Origin: Pelagibius sp. Alg239-R121
GTDB lineage: Bacteria > Pseudomonadota > Alphaproteobacteria > Kiloniellales > Kiloniellaceae
Assembly (NCBI RefSeq): GCF_947331435.1
Contig: NZ_CAMZOF010000001.1
Coordinates: 806,001-870,000, forward strand
Direction: 5' to 3'
DNA: 64,000 bases
Translations under genes and position numbers: made by a program
Notes under the pieces: model-generated
What the model was told of the DNA's origin: nothing
What the model saw: the letters and a program-made list of their open reading frames with translations, nothing else
Databases searched by the model: none
Shown here: positions 9,451-20,039 of the stretch, piece after piece
Numbering within the stretch: position 1 is the first letter of the stretch
How the letters are laid out: the number at the start of each line of letters is the position of its first letter

Positions 9451-9593
9451 ATTGATCCTTGTCGTTTTTGCCGGCATTTGCGATCTAATGACTGCCGGTT
9501 GTGCAAAAGCGAATCCTTTACCCACGCCGTCAGGCCGATTCGAAAATACAATATAGATCGCACCCCATCAGTTGATCCAGCAAAGGGAAATCG

Positions 9594-10919
9594 ATGGCCG
9601 AAGATAGACTGCAGGACGGGCAGGCCGCTACCGACGCAGAAGACTCCCGCTGGAAGGCGAGCTCCACGGCTCTGGTGGCCTGGTGTTTTTTCGATTGGGC
9701 CAACTCAGCATTTCCGACCGTGATCGTGACCTTCGTCTTCGCCAACTACTATGCCTCGGCGCTCGCGGCTTCGCCCGAGGAGGCGACGAAAGAGTGGGGC
9801 ATGGCCATTAGCCTGTCCGGTCTGGCGATTGCGATTCTGGCTCCGATTTTCGGTGCACTGGCCGATCAGGGCGGCCCACGCAAACCCTGGCTCTTTGTCT
9901 TTACGGTGATCTGCATCGCCTGCGGTTTCTCGCTCTGGACGGTCGCACCCGAGCTTTCCTTTGCGGCACGCGCCTTGATCCTCGTGGGCATTGCCAATGC
10001 AGCCTTTGAGCTTGGGCAGGTGTTCTATAACGCCATGCTGCCCGAATTGGCGCCGGTACAAAAGCTGGGGCGTCTGTCGGGTTGGGCCTGGGGTCTGGGA
10101 TATGGAGGCGGGTTGGTCTGCCTGGTTCTGTGCCTTGTCCTGCTGATTCGTCCGGAACAGCCGCTGTTCGGACTGGACAAATCGGCTGCAGAACATGTGC
10201 GCGCGACGGGCCCGCTGGTTGCGATCTGGTTTGCGGTTTTCGCCCTACCGCTGTTTCTTTTGACACCCGACCGGAAATCCAGCGGCCTGTCCTCGGGTGA
10301 GGCAATCCGGCGCGGGCTGCGCCTGCTGGTAAAAACCCTGCGCGAATTGCCAAGCCATGGACAGATCGGCCGGTTTCTGCTGGCGCGTATGATCTACATC
10401 GACGGCCTGAATACGCTGTTTGTGTTTGGCGGGATCTATGCAGCCAGCAAGTTCGGAATGGACACGGGCGAAATCCTGATTTTTGCAATCCTTCTGAACA
10501 TCACCGCCGGCATCGGGGCGGCGGGCTTCGGCTGGATCGACGACTGGATCGGGGCAAAGCGCACCATCATGATCTCGGTTGTCTGTCTAACTCTTCTCTG
10601 TGGTTGGATTCTGGTGGTCGACAGCAAGGTTTGGTTCTATGCCCTGGGCTGTGCGATCGGCGTCTTTATGGGGCCGACCCAGTCGGCGAGCCGCTCAATG
10701 ATGGCCCGCCTGGCGCCGGCGCACCTTAGAACCGAAATGTTTGGTCTCTTCGCTTTTTCGGGAAAGGCGACGGCTTTTGTCGGGCCGGCACTGGTGGGCT
10801 GGATCACGGTTTGGACAAACAGCCAGCAAGCGGGTATGGCGGTGATCCTGGTGTTCTTTGTGCTGGGACTCCTGATCCTCGCGCCGCTTAAGGAATCGCT
10901 GTCCAGCTATAAGACGTAA
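9594..10919 (+). CDS. UMF1-type MFS transporter (Atg22-like)
   Basis: A 441-residue integral membrane protein with about twelve hydrophobic segments. The opening WCFFDWANSAFPTVIVTFVFANYY and the loop GALADQGGPRKPW are typical of the unknown-major-facilitator-1 family related to yeast vacuolar effluxer Atg22. Later features include PTQSASRSMMARLAP, also a family hallmark. Substrates in bacteria are not established; amino-acid efflux is a guess from Atg22. The ATG at 9594 follows AAAGGGAAATCG. Transcribed alone; a bipartite stem-loop follows the stop directly. Confidence 0.9.
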   Translation: MAEDRLQDGQAATDAEDSRWKASSTALVAWCFFDWANSAFPTVIVTFVFANYYASALAASPEEATKEWGMAISLSGLAIAILAPIFGALADQGGPRKPWLFVFTVICIACGFSLWTVAPELSFAARALILVGIANAAFELGQVFYNAMLPELAPVQKLGRLSGWAWGLGYGGGLVCLVLCLVLLIRPEQPLFGLDKSAAEHVRATGPLVAIWFAVFALPLFLLTPDRKSSGLSSGEAIRRGLRLLVKTLRELPSHGQIGRFLLARMIYIDGLNTLFVFGGIYAASKFGMDTGEILIFAILLNITAGIGAAGFGWIDDWIGAKRTIMISVVCLTLLCGWILVVDSKVWFYALGCAIGVFMGPTQSASRSMMARLAPAHLRTEMFGLFAFSGKATAFVGPALVGWITVWTNSQQAGMAVILVFFVLGLLILAPLKESLSSYKT

Positions 10920-10922
10920 AGG

Positions 10923-10964
10923 CCGTGGCAGGCTTTTCATAGAATCAGCGAAAAGCGCTCACGG
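10923..10964. terminator. Bipartite stem-loop after the UMF1 transporter gene
   Basis: Outer arms CCGTG (10923-10927) and CACGG (10960-10964) enclose inner arms GCTTTTC (10932-10938) and GAAAAGC (10950-10956) with an 11-base loop. It begins four bases after the transporter stop codon. There is no T-tract, so factor-independent termination is uncertain. Confidence 0.4.
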
Positions 10965-11051
10965 TCTAAAAGCAGGTTGGGTGGAGCGTAAACAGCCCTA
11001 CAAAGCAGGTTACAGACGGATCCTCCTGAAGATCCGCCCATTGTCTTGGTG

Positions 11052-11318
11052 TCAGGATTTGCGTCCACCACTGAAGAGTGGTGTGAAGAGCCAAGTGTGA
11101 ATTGCATCTCCGATCGCCGTAGCTAAACGAGGTAGGCGTGCCGTCAGTTGTATCAGATGGCGGACGCCTTTAAAGAGCGCAGCACTGCGGGCTTCGTGGG
11201 CACGGCGCACATACCGCACCATATCCCGGTCAATGTTATTCAGCGTGGCGTGAAATGCAGGATCGTTCGGCCCTAAGGCAGGCTGACGGTTTCTGTGCGC
11301 GTGGAACGTCGAATTCAT
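11052..11318 (-). CDS. Small basic protein, unknown function
   Basis: An 88-residue protein without a recognised family. The middle contains an amphipathic segment (RAHEARSAALFKGVRHLIQL) that recalls the short Arg/Ala-rich helices of small alphaproteobacterial proteins linked to stress responses, but this is only a resemblance. It has a good ribosome binding site, AAGGAG ten bases before the ATG, and is divergent from the LysR gene, so the regulator may control it. A small inverted repeat (11017-11022 with 11031-11036) follows the stop. Confidence 0.65.
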   Translation of the reverse strand: MNSTFHAHRNRQPALGPNDPAFHATLNNIDRDMVRYVRRAHEARSAALFKGVRHLIQLTARLPRLATAIGDAIHTWLFTPLFSGGRKS

Positions 11319-11467
11319 GGCTCGAAACTCCTTAATGTGCTCCTTAGTGAGACGGAAGCTGGGGGTGTTGTTCAGTGATAAGAAGATAGATGCGATCCAT
11401 TCTGTTGATAATACATTCGTTTTGAATATAATCTGTGCCTTGTATTCATAAATACAAAGCGAATGCT

Positions 11468-12385
11468 ATGGACAACGTTAGTGAGATGGATGTCTTTGTC
11501 AGGGTCGTGCAGTCCGGCAGTTTCTCGGCGGCAGCCCGGTCCCTGGATCTGACCCCTTCGGCGATCAGCAAGCAGATCGGCCGTCTCGAAGACCGGCTCG
11601 GTGCGCGCTTATTCAACAGGACGACGCGGCGTCTGAACCTGACTGAGGCGGGAACAGGCTTTCACGAACGGTGCCGGCAGATACTTTCTGACATCGAAGA
11701 GGCTGAGCAGGCCGTCGCCGATTTGCTCTCCACCCCACGCGGAACCTTGAAGCTGGCTTTACCTGCGGCCTTTGGAAAGTTGCATGTTGCACCTGTTCTT
11801 GCCGGTTATTTGCAGCGTTATCCTGACATGCGGATCGATCTGAATCTGAACGACCGCCTGATCGACATTTTGGCAGAGGGAATGGACCTGGCGATCCGGA
11901 TCGGAGATCTGTCGGACTCAAGCCTGATCGCCCGCCGGCTGGCACCCAACCGGCGCGTGGTTTGTGGCGCGCCGGCGTACTTTTCGGGTAGCCGGCCACC
12001 CGAAAAACCCCAGGACCTGATTGCCCATAACTGTCTGGTTTACACTTACCGGGCCTCGCGCAACGACTGGCATTTTGACGGTCCAGAGGGTCATGAAACG
12101 GTGCAGGTTTCCGGAAACCTGGAGGCCAACTCAGCAGAGGCGCTGCAATCGGCTGTTCTGTCGGGAGTGGGAATCGGTTTGCTGCCGATGTGGTTGATTG
12201 GCGCTGATCTCAAGGCCGGGCGCATGATCGAAGTGTTGTCCGAGTACCATGTACCGGACAGTGCGGTTTATGCAGTCTACCCGCCGGGCCGCCATCTGTC
12301 GCCGAAGGTACGCAGTTTCGTTGACTACTTGGCGGAACACTTCGCGCACGGTCTGGACTGGCTCGACGACACGCCGAGGGAATAG
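11468..12385 (+). CDS. LysR-family transcriptional regulator
   Basis: A 305-residue LysR-type regulator. The N-terminal winged helix (MDVFVRVVQSGSFSAAARSLDLTPSAISKQIGRLEDRLGARLF) binds DNA and the rest is a type-2 periplasmic-binding-protein-like effector domain with GTLKLALPAAFGKLHVAPVL and DLAIRIGDLSDSSLIARRL, as in the CrgA/DsdC-like branch. I take the ATG at 11468; an upstream in-frame GTG at 11435 is possible, and neither has a strong ribosome binding site. The adjacent A+T-rich intergenic DNA and the divergent small gene at 11052-11318 are the likely target. Effector unknown. Confidence 0.92.
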   Translation: MDNVSEMDVFVRVVQSGSFSAAARSLDLTPSAISKQIGRLEDRLGARLFNRTTRRLNLTEAGTGFHERCRQILSDIEEAEQAVADLLSTPRGTLKLALPAAFGKLHVAPVLAGYLQRYPDMRIDLNLNDRLIDILAEGMDLAIRIGDLSDSSLIARRLAPNRRVVCGAPAYFSGSRPPEKPQDLIAHNCLVYTYRASRNDWHFDGPEGHETVQVSGNLEANSAEALQSAVLSGVGIGLLPMWLIGADLKAGRMIEVLSEYHVPDSAVYAVYPPGRHLSPKVRSFVDYLAEHFAHGLDWLDDTPRE

Positions 12386-12444
12386 ATTGAGATGCCTCGA
12401 TAGGGGGCGACGACCAAGGCCATCAAGGAATAGGAGTTCCCAAC

Positions 12445-14034
12445 CTAGTGACGGAAGTGACGCATCCCGGTAAAGACCATCGCAAGTCCCGCTTCATCGG
12501 CGGCGGCGATGACTTCGTCGTCGCGCATTGAGCCGCCCGGCTGAATGACCGCCTTGGCGCCGGCGTCGACCGCTGCCATTAACCCGTCGGCGAAAGGGAA
12601 GAAGGCGTCAGAGGCCACCACCGCGCCGATGGTCGCAGGCTCGGACAGGCCGGCCGCTTCGGCGGCTTCCCGGGCTTTCCAGGCTGCGATGCGCGAGGAA
12701 TCGACCCGGCTCATCTGGCCTGCGCCAATGCCTACCGTCGCACCTTCTCGTGCGTAGACGATCGCGTTGGATTTCACATGTTTTGCCACACGGAAGGCGA
12801 AGACCATGTCTGCAAGCTCCTTCGCGTCGGGGGCGCGCTTGGTGACGACCTTCAAATCCTGCTCGGTGATACGGCCGTTGTCGCGGCTTTGCAGCAGGAA
12901 ACCTCCAGCCAAAGTTTTGAGAGTCATGCCGGGTGCGGCCGGATCGGGTAAAGCGGAGGTGGTTAGAACGCGGAGATTTTTTTTACCTGCCAGGACTGCG
13001 CGCGCGTCGGGATCGACTTCCGGCGCGATCACGACCTCGGCAAAGAGTTCGGCGATCTTCTCAGCTGTGGCCGCGTCGAGCGGCCGGTTCAGGGCGATAA
13101 TACCGCCGAAGGCACTGACCGGATCGCAACTCAGGGCTTTGACATAAGCCGCATTCAGGTCTTCGCCCATGGCGACGCCGCAGGGATTGGCATGCTTGAT
13201 GATTGCGACAGCCGGTTGCTCGAATTCGGCGACGAGCTCGAAGGCAGCGTCGGTGTCATTCAGATTGTTATAACTGAGCTCCTTGCCCTGGAGCTGTTGT
13301 GCCGTGGCGATGCCCGGGCGCGGCACACCGTCACCTTCGGCACCGCCTACATATAGTGCGGCCATTTGGTGCGGGTTTTCGCCATACCTCAGAACCTGGT
13401 TCAAACGACCCGCCTGGGTGCGCTGCAGAGGAAAGGTCTCGCCGCGTTCACCGTCCAGCCACCCGGCGATCATGGCATCGTAGGCAGCGGTGTGCCCAAA
13501 TGCCTTGGCTGCAAGATCCCGCCGCAATCCATCCGAGGTCACGCCGTTGTTGGCCGAGATATCATCCATGACGGCTTGATAATCCGACGGGTCGGTAACG
13601 ATCGTCACCGAAGAATGGTTTTTGGCTGAAGCCCGGACCATCGCAGGGCCGCCGATATCGATGTTCTCGATGCAGGTCTCGAAATTTGCGCCCGACGCCA
13701 GCGTCGCCTCAAATGGATAGAGATTCACAACGACCAGATCGATCGGGCCGATCGACTGCTCTTCCAGTGCCTGGCGGTGGCTTTCCAGATCCCGCCGCGC
13801 AAGAATCCCGCCATGAATTTTCGGGTGCAGCGTTTTCACCCGTCCATCCATGATCTCCGGAAACCCGGTGTGGCTGGAAACATCAGTAACTTTGACGCCG
13901 GCATTGCGCAGGGCGCCCGCCGAGCCACCGGTGGAGAGGATTTCGATACCCAGTGCGTCTAGAAAAGCACCCAGCTCGGCGAGACCGGATTTATCGGAAA
14001 CCGAGAGAAGGGCACGAGTGATCTTGTTGGGCAT
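12445..14034 (-). CDS. purH: Bifunctional AICAR transformylase/IMP cyclohydrolase
   Basis: A 529-residue PurH that carries out the last two steps of IMP synthesis. The N-terminal IMP cyclohydrolase domain (MGS-like, about 1-200) shows [27 protein letters not shown] and [20 protein letters not shown]. The C-terminal formyltransferase domain contains the catalytic pair in [11 protein letters not shown] and ends with [10 protein letters not shown] and [23 protein letters not shown], the latter split here by normal family sequence. The start at 14034 gives the canonical [14 protein letters not shown]; the frame extends further upstream without support. It is the last gene of a leftward block beginning at rsmB. 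Confidence 0.97.
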   Translation of the reverse strand: MPNKITRALLSVSDKSGLAELGAFLDALGIEILSTGGSAGALRNAGVKVTDVSSHTGFPEIMDGRVKTLHPKIHGGILARRDLESHRQALEEQSIGPIDLVVVNLYPFEATLASGANFETCIENIDIGGPAMVRASAKNHSSVTIVTDPSDYQAVMDDISANNGVTSDGLRRDLAAKAFGHTAAYDAMIAGWLDGERGETFPLQRTQAGRLNQVLRYGENPHQMAALYVGGAEGDGVPRPGIATAQQLQGKELSYNNLNDTDAAFELVAEFEQPAVAIIKHANPCGVAMGEDLNAAYVKALSCDPVSAFGGIIALNRPLDAATAEKIAELFAEVVIAPEVDPDARAVLAGKKNLRVLTTSALPDPAAPGMTLKTLAGGFLLQSRDNGRITEQDLKVVTKRAPDAKELADMVFAFRVAKHVKSNAIVYAREGATVGIGAGQMSRVDSSRIAAWKAREAAEAAGLSEPATIGAVVASDAFFPFADGLMAAVDAGAKAVIQPGGSMRDDEVIAAADEAGLAMVFTGMRHFRH

Positions 14035-14273
14035 AGAACGGCTCCAGCGGGTAGATTCCGGGTACCGGCAGCGCATCACGCAAGAGGGCGGCCATCACGG
14101 CTTTCTTGAACGGGCCTCGCCAAATAATCGATCGGGGTGTCCATAACCGCGGAGGCCGGGCAGAAGCCGCTGGCCGGTTGCTTGGGTGGGGTTTAGGTGG
14201 CTGCCGCCATTACGTCAAGACGCGATATTGCGCTGCAGTATCCCAGCGCCATCCGGACCGCTGATCAGGCTGG

Positions 14274-16250
14274 TTAAAGCGCAACGACGACCGGGTCCTG
14301 GGTTTCCTGGCTGTTCCTGCGGTACTCGGGAACCAGCCTCTGCAGGTGCTGCGAAACGCTGCTCTGGTCGCGCGCCACGGCTATTGTCTCAAGCTCTTCC
14401 AGACTGCGTGACAGGAGTTCGAGATTGGTTGTGCGGGGAGAAGCCAGGTGGAGTGACGGGTGGCTGGTTTCGACCAGGGGCTCCTGTTCGTGAAAGAGCT
14501 CTTCGTACAGCTTTTCACCCGGACGCAAACCGGTATAGACGATCTTGACGTCCTTGTCGGGACGCAGACCACCGAGGCGGATCATCTGACGCGCCAGGTC
14601 GGCGATCTTGATCGGGTTACCCATATCGAGAACATAGATCTTGCCGGCCTCTTCGCTGGGCGCGTTGGCACCCAGGGCCGAGGCTTGAAGCACCAGTTCC
14701 ACCGCCTCGCGGATGGTCATGAAATAGCGCGTCATCTCGGGATGGGTAACGGTCAAAGGCCCCCCATTTTCAAGCTGGCGCGTGAACAGCGGTACGACCG
14801 AGCCAGTCGAGCCCAATACGTTTCCGAAGCGCACCGTTATGAAGCGGGTACCGGTTCCTCCGCCTGCCGAACCGCCATCTGCGCGCCGGTCGGCAATATC
14901 GAGCGCCTGACAGTAATTCTCCGCAAGGCGTTTTGTAGCCCCCATGACGTTCGGCGGATTGATGGCCTTGTCCGTTGAGATCAGGACCATGGCATCGACC
15001 CCGTTCCTGCGACAGGCATCCGCGGTATTACGCGTTCCCAGAACGTTGGTCAGGACCCCCTCGACGGGATTGGCCTCGACCATCGGTACATGCTTGAGGG
15101 CCGCAGCGTGGAACAGCAATTCAGGCCGTTCCTCGGCCATGATATGGTTTAAGCGGGCAGCATCGCGGACATCGCCCAGCACCGGTCTCTGGCTCATCTC
15201 CGGATACTTTTCATGGATCTCCATGTCGATGCCGTAGAGCAGGTACTCCGCATTGTCGAAAAGAATCAGGCGGCTGGGACCGAAAGCAGCGATCTGCCGT
15301 ACCAGCTCGGAGCCGATCGATCCGCCGGCACCCGTGATCATGATGCGGCGGCCGGCGATCAGCTGACGCATTGCAGCCCGGTCCAGCTTTGCCTGACTTC
15401 TGCCGAGGAGATCCTCGATCGCGATCGGCCGGACCTCTATCCCGCTTGAAATGACGCCGTCGGCGTCGGCCACTCGGGTCTTGAAGTCCGTCAGGCGTGG
15501 CATCCTGTCAATGTGAAGATCGAACCGCTCGGCGAAACCCAGCAAATCCTGCATGGCTTCCCGGTCCAGCGACTTGGCCAAGACCAGCCGCCTGGGGCGT
15601 TGGCCCGTGCGTGCGCTCGCCAGTTCCATGATCTTGTCGAGATCGTTCAGGTGGCCAAGAACCGGTATGTCGTGGATGCTGCGTCCAACCCGTGTGCCGC
15701 GGTCGTCGACGACAGCCAGAACCTCGTAGGCACCGTCACGATCGCGCGCCATTTCGCGGATAAAGACTTCGGCGGCATCGCCCGTGCCCACCATCAGGAC
15801 CGGTACCCGCAAATGTCTGCTGCGCTCCATCAGGTGCCGCATACCCCGGTCCTTGAAGACCCGGTACGCCATGCGCGGGGCGCCAAGCAGGAAAATGAGC
15901 ACGAACCAGTTGATGATCATTGAAGACCGCGGGATGTCCGCGACGCGCGTCGTCAAAAAGGCGATCGGCAGATAGATCAGCAGCGCCATGGTGACGGCCT
16001 TTACGATGGCCGACAGATCGTTCATGGAAGCGTAGCGCCAGATGCCCCGGTAAAGTCCGGTCATCCAGAACACGATTCCGCAGACGGCGATAAAGAGAAT
16101 CCAGGCCGAAATCAGACGTTCCGAGAGATGTGTCAGGGCTTGATCACCGAGGCGCAAACCCAGGGCGAGCACAAAGGACAACGCCGCCATTGAGACGTCG
16201 TGAACGAGTGCCGCCAAAGCACGCGGAAGCCGGTGGGATTTCACTTTCAT
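14274..16250 (-). CDS. Membrane-bound nucleotide-sugar 4,6-dehydratase (CapD/FlaA1/PglF-like)
   Basis: A 658-residue polysaccharide-biosynthesis protein. Residues 1-130 hold four membrane segments, residues about 145-270 a Rossmann-like domain (VLMVGTGDAAEVFIREM), and the C-terminal part is an extended SDR dehydratase with TGAGGSIGSELVRQI for NAD(P). The usual YxxxK is replaced by MGATK, together with ISTDKA, which is characteristic of the UDP-GlcNAc 4,6-dehydratase PglF/CapD group. The product would feed a 4-keto-6-deoxy sugar into capsule, O-antigen or exopolysaccharide. It lies directly downstream of a polyprenyl-phosphate sugar transferase that could use the product. Exact sugar is unknown. 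Confidence 0.93.
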   Translation of the reverse strand: MKVKSHRLPRALAALVHDVSMAALSFVLALGLRLGDQALTHLSERLISAWILFIAVCGIVFWMTGLYRGIWRYASMNDLSAIVKAVTMALLIYLPIAFLTTRVADIPRSSMIINWFVLIFLLGAPRMAYRVFKDRGMRHLMERSRHLRVPVLMVGTGDAAEVFIREMARDRDGAYEVLAVVDDRGTRVGRSIHDIPVLGHLNDLDKIMELASARTGQRPRRLVLAKSLDREAMQDLLGFAERFDLHIDRMPRLTDFKTRVADADGVISSGIEVRPIAIEDLLGRSQAKLDRAAMRQLIAGRRIMITGAGGSIGSELVRQIAAFGPSRLILFDNAEYLLYGIDMEIHEKYPEMSQRPVLGDVRDAARLNHIMAEERPELLFHAAALKHVPMVEANPVEGVLTNVLGTRNTADACRRNGVDAMVLISTDKAINPPNVMGATKRLAENYCQALDIADRRADGGSAGGGTGTRFITVRFGNVLGSTGSVVPLFTRQLENGGPLTVTHPEMTRYFMTIREAVELVLQASALGANAPSEEAGKIYVLDMGNPIKIADLARQMIRLGGLRPDKDVKIVYTGLRPGEKLYEELFHEQEPLVETSHPSLHLASPRTTNLELLSRSLEELETIAVARDQSSVSQHLQRLVPEYRRNSQETQDPVVVAL

Positions 16251-16446
16251 ACGGATGTCATCTACTTGTAGCCAAAAGCTTCGCCTTCACAGTCTGGAAC
16301 GGCGCGGGAAGCCGGAAATCACTGCCAGATTAACACGAAGAGGACGCCGTAACGCAAGGTTAGGCTGCACGTCTCAAATCTGATCGTTTAGTCAGAATCA
16401 TTGTGGAACGGGGATTACCCTCTCGTTCTTCGAATGCTGAGGGCAT

Positions 16447-17490
16447 TTACTCGGTTGCCGGTGACCCGCGCTGTGCCGTCAGCGAATAATGGGCGAAGCG
16501 ATACAGCAACACCGCGACGACCACAACGCCCCCGATAACGGAAAGCCACACGGCCAGGGAGGCCGATGCTACGGAAGCCAGAGCCAGCAACACCAAGGCG
16601 GTATTATGAAGCAGGAGGTTGCCGGAAACCCAGCCATGCCCCGCGCCACGCAACAGGGCTTTTTGGTAAAAATGTTCCCTGTGGCCCCGCCAGAGCTTTT
16701 CACCTCGGACAGCGCGGCGTCCCAAAGTGATGGTCGCGTCGACGAGATAGTAGAGTGGAAGCAGCAGGGCGGCGGCCCATTGGCCCTCGGCGGCCGCCAC
16801 CAGAAGCAGCCAGCCGATCAGATAACCGAGTGTTACGCTGCCGACGTCGCCCAGAAAAATCTTCGACGGCGCCCAGTTCCAGATCAGAAAGCCGGCAGCG
16901 CAGCCAGCCAGAATCAGGGGATAGGCTGCGTTTGTCAGGTGGTCCTGTATGAGTACGGCCAGCATCGCCAGTCCGAGCCCGATGGAAAGCGTTTCAACAC
17001 CGGTGATGCCGTCTGCGCCATCCATGAAATTAAAGAGATTGATGAACCAGACCCATGCCAGGCCCTTGAGCAGGTGGTCCGCCCAAGCGGGCAGCAGGCC
17101 CTGGAATACTAAAAATGTCTCCGTATCGAAGGCCGTGGCTGCGATTCCGAGACACACCGCGGCAAACTGTACGACGAGCCTGAGAAACACCGGTTGGCTT
17201 TTGACATCGTCGAGCCAGGAAACGCCGGCCAGGACCAGGGTCGCCACGATAACGATGAAAAACCCGGGAGGTGCCGTGCCCTCAAGTGTGAAAATCAGAA
17301 TCCAGGACAGTAGAAGCACTGCCAGGACCGCAAGACCGCCGCCGCGGGGTTTCGGTTGGTCGTGGCTGCTGCGCTCGTTAGGGCGGTCGAAAATACCGTG
17401 CTTGACCAGTCCTTTCAGCACCAGCCAAGTTGCCGCCCAGGTTGCAATGGCGGCGAAGGCTGTGGCAAGGATCAGGTCGAAGAGCGTCAT
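16447..17490 (-). CDS. Undecaprenyl-phosphate sugar-1-phosphate transferase (WecA/WbpL family)
   Basis: A 347-residue integral membrane glycosyltransferase of family 4 (MraY/WecA type) that loads the first sugar phosphate onto undecaprenyl phosphate. Cytoplasmic-loop motifs are present in order: DRPNERSSHDQPKPRGGG, SWLDDVKSQP with the aspartate pair, NFMDGADGITGVE, IFLGDVGS and HREHFYQK. About ten hydrophobic segments are seen. NFMDGADG is typical of the HexNAc/FucNAc-using WbpL-like branch. It lies 66 bases downstream of the heparinase-family gene and upstream of the CapD-like dehydratase on the same strand, consistent with a surface-glycan unit. Confidence 0.93.
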   Translation of the reverse strand: MTLFDLILATAFAAIATWAATWLVLKGLVKHGIFDRPNERSSHDQPKPRGGGLAVLAVLLLSWILIFTLEGTAPPGFFIVIVATLVLAGVSWLDDVKSQPVFLRLVVQFAAVCLGIAATAFDTETFLVFQGLLPAWADHLLKGLAWVWFINLFNFMDGADGITGVETLSIGLGLAMLAVLIQDHLTNAAYPLILAGCAAGFLIWNWAPSKIFLGDVGSVTLGYLIGWLLLVAAAEGQWAAALLLPLYYLVDATITLGRRAVRGEKLWRGHREHFYQKALLRGAGHGWVSGNLLLHNTALVLLALASVASASLAVWLSVIGGVVVVAVLLYRFAHYSLTAQRGSPATE

Positions 17491-17556
17491 CGTGGCGTTA
17501 TAGACCTTCTACCCGCCTTTGAGCCAGAACCGCTTGCATGCGAATCCGATTACATT

Positions 17557-19374
17557 TTAACCGGCTTTGTTGACCGCGACGCGTTTGATCGCCCACTTCA
17601 CAACGAGCATTGGCTCGTCAGCTTCTGTTTCCTGTTCGGCTGCAGCGTCATCTGAGGCACCGATTGCCGCAGCGGGACAACTGACGACGATCTGCTCGCA
17701 CCGGCGCACCTCGCCGCAGCGGCCGAGATATACGCTTTGTTCAAGCGCGATATCGCCGCCGCGTGCCCGGAATTGCCAGCCGGCGCCCTTGGAAGGCCGC
17801 AAAAGAACGTTATCGCCGCTGGCGGCCAGGCTTGCGTTCACGTCTGGGTGCAGGTGAAAGCGCAAGATAACCGGAGAAGAAACCGTGCCTTCAAATCGGT
17901 CCTCGCCGCGCAGGTCATCGCCGGAGGCGGACAGGAAAAGCCGCCGGTGATGAACAATCCCGAATGCAGCCGCGTAGCCGTCATGGCTCATGTCGAGCCA
18001 GGTGTTTCCATCCACCTCTTCGCGCCGGCAGGCAACGTTCCGCGGTGTTCTGAAGAGGCCCGACTGCGGGCCGAGCTCAGAGGAATTGGTATCGCCCAGC
18101 ACGGCGGTTGAATGCGCCGCGGTGGAACGCTGGACCCACTGCCAGTTGGGATGGTTGGTCTGGGCGCCACAGTTGACGATCAGGCGCTCGCGCCCGGCGC
18201 TCAGTTCAAACGCCAGGGTGCCGGCGTGGGCATGCCGGTCGTAGCCCGGACGCGGCGGACTTCCGGTATCGACGATGACAACACTGCGGCCGGCCTGGAG
18301 GCGTTGAAAACCGCTATCCGGAGCGTTTAAAAGGCTTCGCGCTGCGCCGTCCGCGCGCTGCAGCATCATGTCAATCTGCCAGCCGGTATCCTCGTTGCTG
18401 CCGTTGAACAGAGCCAGACCGCCGTCGCCATGGCGCAGGAGCCGCAGGATCGGCGCCATATTTTCGATTGCCGTCGCCAGGCTGGCCGGTACGGGCTTTC
18501 CGGAGGCGTGCAAGAGCGCCCGAATGTCGATCAGAGCCCGCAAGACTTTCAAATGCCGCGAGGGGCTGCGTTCGATGTGCCCGCCATCTGCCAGAATCTG
18601 TTTGCCCAGCTCACGTTCGAGAAGGGCCAGACCGCGATCAAGCCATGCTTCACAGCCGGGAATGCAGGCACCGACACAGATCAGTCCCTGGAGTGCCATG
18701 ATCAGATCGCAGCCGGCTAATCCACCGGGCAGAACCCGCGAAAGGTGGCGCGCCTGCTGCACCAGACCTTCCAGCAGGCGGTGACGAAATGCGACATCAG
18801 CACTTGCGGCGAAGAATTCGTATTGGCCGAGCCAGTTGGTCAGGCGCTGTCCAAGGACGACTGGCTCCCAGGCAGGTGTGCTCCAGCGGTCGTTGGCCGC
18901 CAGCCAGGATCCCACCAGATCGCGTGCCCGCCGACGGGCCGCATCGCCGCCGACCGCGCGCAGGTCGCGAAGCCAGAAAAAGCTGTGGAGATCCGAAACC
19001 CAGCCTTGCGGTGCACCCGGCGGCCGCCAAAGAGGTGCCGGGTTGCGCAGGGTGCTACCTGCGAAGTGAAAGCTGCCGGCAAGGATCTCGGCGCCTTCGT
19101 CGGCGTTACCCGGCCAGGGGTCGGTCGGGCTGAGCCGAACCGCCGTCGGGTTGGGGCCGAACCAGGAAAAACCGAAAGGTGCCAGGCTGAAGAACGGACG
19201 CTTGAATTGATACCAGAGCGCAGCAGCGACCTGATCAGCAGGGCGGCGGACAAAATGGCCGAATTCACCTACGCCCTCGACAAGGTTTTGCCGAAGCGAG
19301 TCGAAGGTCGAACGGTCACTCTCGCCGTCAGGAGACGCTACTGCGAGACGGCCAACCTGTCCTTTGGTCATCAT
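17557..19374 (-). CDS. Heparinase II/III family protein
   Basis: A 605-residue protein with the alpha/alpha-toroid N-terminal domain and a beta-sandwich C-terminal domain of heparinase II/III-like polysaccharide lyases. Recognisable parts are [14 protein letters not shown] early on, [24 protein letters not shown] in the toroid and the block [20 protein letters not shown] followed by [16 protein letters not shown]. Proteins of this type sit next to rpe, rsmB and purH in many alphaproteobacteria, and their substrate there is not established. No signal peptide is visible, so a cytoplasmic role is possible. The ATG overlaps the rpe stop codon by four bases (ATGA), implying translational coupling. 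Confidence 0.88.
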   Translation of the reverse strand: MMTKGQVGRLAVASPDGESDRSTFDSLRQNLVEGVGEFGHFVRRPADQVAAALWYQFKRPFFSLAPFGFSWFGPNPTAVRLSPTDPWPGNADEGAEILAGSFHFAGSTLRNPAPLWRPPGAPQGWVSDLHSFFWLRDLRAVGGDAARRRARDLVGSWLAANDRWSTPAWEPVVLGQRLTNWLGQYEFFAASADVAFRHRLLEGLVQQARHLSRVLPGGLAGCDLIMALQGLICVGACIPGCEAWLDRGLALLERELGKQILADGGHIERSPSRHLKVLRALIDIRALLHASGKPVPASLATAIENMAPILRLLRHGDGGLALFNGSNEDTGWQIDMMLQRADGAARSLLNAPDSGFQRLQAGRSVVIVDTGSPPRPGYDRHAHAGTLAFELSAGRERLIVNCGAQTNHPNWQWVQRSTAAHSTAVLGDTNSSELGPQSGLFRTPRNVACRREEVDGNTWLDMSHDGYAAAFGIVHHRRLFLSASGDDLRGEDRFEGTVSSPVILRFHLHPDVNASLAASGDNVLLRPSKGAGWQFRARGGDIALEQSVYLGRCGEVRRCEQIVVSCPAAAIGASDDAAAEQETEADEPMLVVKWAIKRVAVNKAG

Positions 19375-20039
19375 CCTCCAGTGCCGCGTATTCGGCCGAT
19401 GTTGGCCGCATAATTGCCGGATCCACCGGCGAAGGTTGCGGTGCCTGCCACCAAAACATCGGCGCCTGCCGAGATAGCGGCCGGCGCCGTGTCGAAGTTG
19501 ATCCCGCCGTCAACTTCCAGATCTATATCCCGGCCGCTTGCGTCGATCTTACGGCGCAGTGCTTCGATCTTTTTCAGCGCGCCAGGTATGAAGGCCTGAC
19601 CGCCGAAGCCCGGATTGACGCTCATCACAAGAATCAGATCGAGCTGATCGAGCAAATGATCCACCACATCCACGGGTGTCGCCGGATTCAATGAGACACC
19701 CGCTTTTTTGCCAAGTGATTTAATCAGCTGAATTGTCCGATGCGTATGCGGTCCTGCCTCGGGATGTACCGTGATGATATCGGCGCCGGCGTCCGCGAAC
19801 GCGGGTACAAAGGCGTCGACCGGCGAAATCATCAGATGAACATCGAAAGTTTTACGACTGTGCGGCCGCAGAGCCTTGACCACGTCGGGGCCGATCGTGA
19901 GGTTCGGCACGAAGTGGCCGTCCATGACATCGATATGGATATAATCGGCGCCGGCTTCGTCGACGGCGCGTACTTCCTCACCCAATCTGGCAAAATCTGC
20001 GGACAGGATCGATGGAGCTATTCGGGTGCCTTGTTGCAT
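19371..20039 (-). CDS. rpe: Ribulose-phosphate 3-epimerase
   Basis: A 222-residue TIM-barrel epimerase interconverting ribulose 5-phosphate and xylulose 5-phosphate in the pentose phosphate and Calvin pathways. Motifs in order are [32 protein letters not shown] with metal-binding His and Asp, [16 protein letters not shown] and LEVDGGIN with the second catalytic Asp. Length is normal. The gene ends with an ATGA overlap into the heparinase-family gene and starts 200 bases downstream of rsmB. Confidence 0.97.
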   Translation of the reverse strand: MQQGTRIAPSILSADFARLGEEVRAVDEAGADYIHIDVMDGHFVPNLTIGPDVVKALRPHSRKTFDVHLMISPVDAFVPAFADAGADIITVHPEAGPHTHRTIQLIKSLGKKAGVSLNPATPVDVVDHLLDQLDLILVMSVNPGFGGQAFIPGALKKIEALRRKIDASGRDIDLEVDGGINFDTAPAAISAGADVLVAGTATFAGGSGNYAANIGRIRGTGG

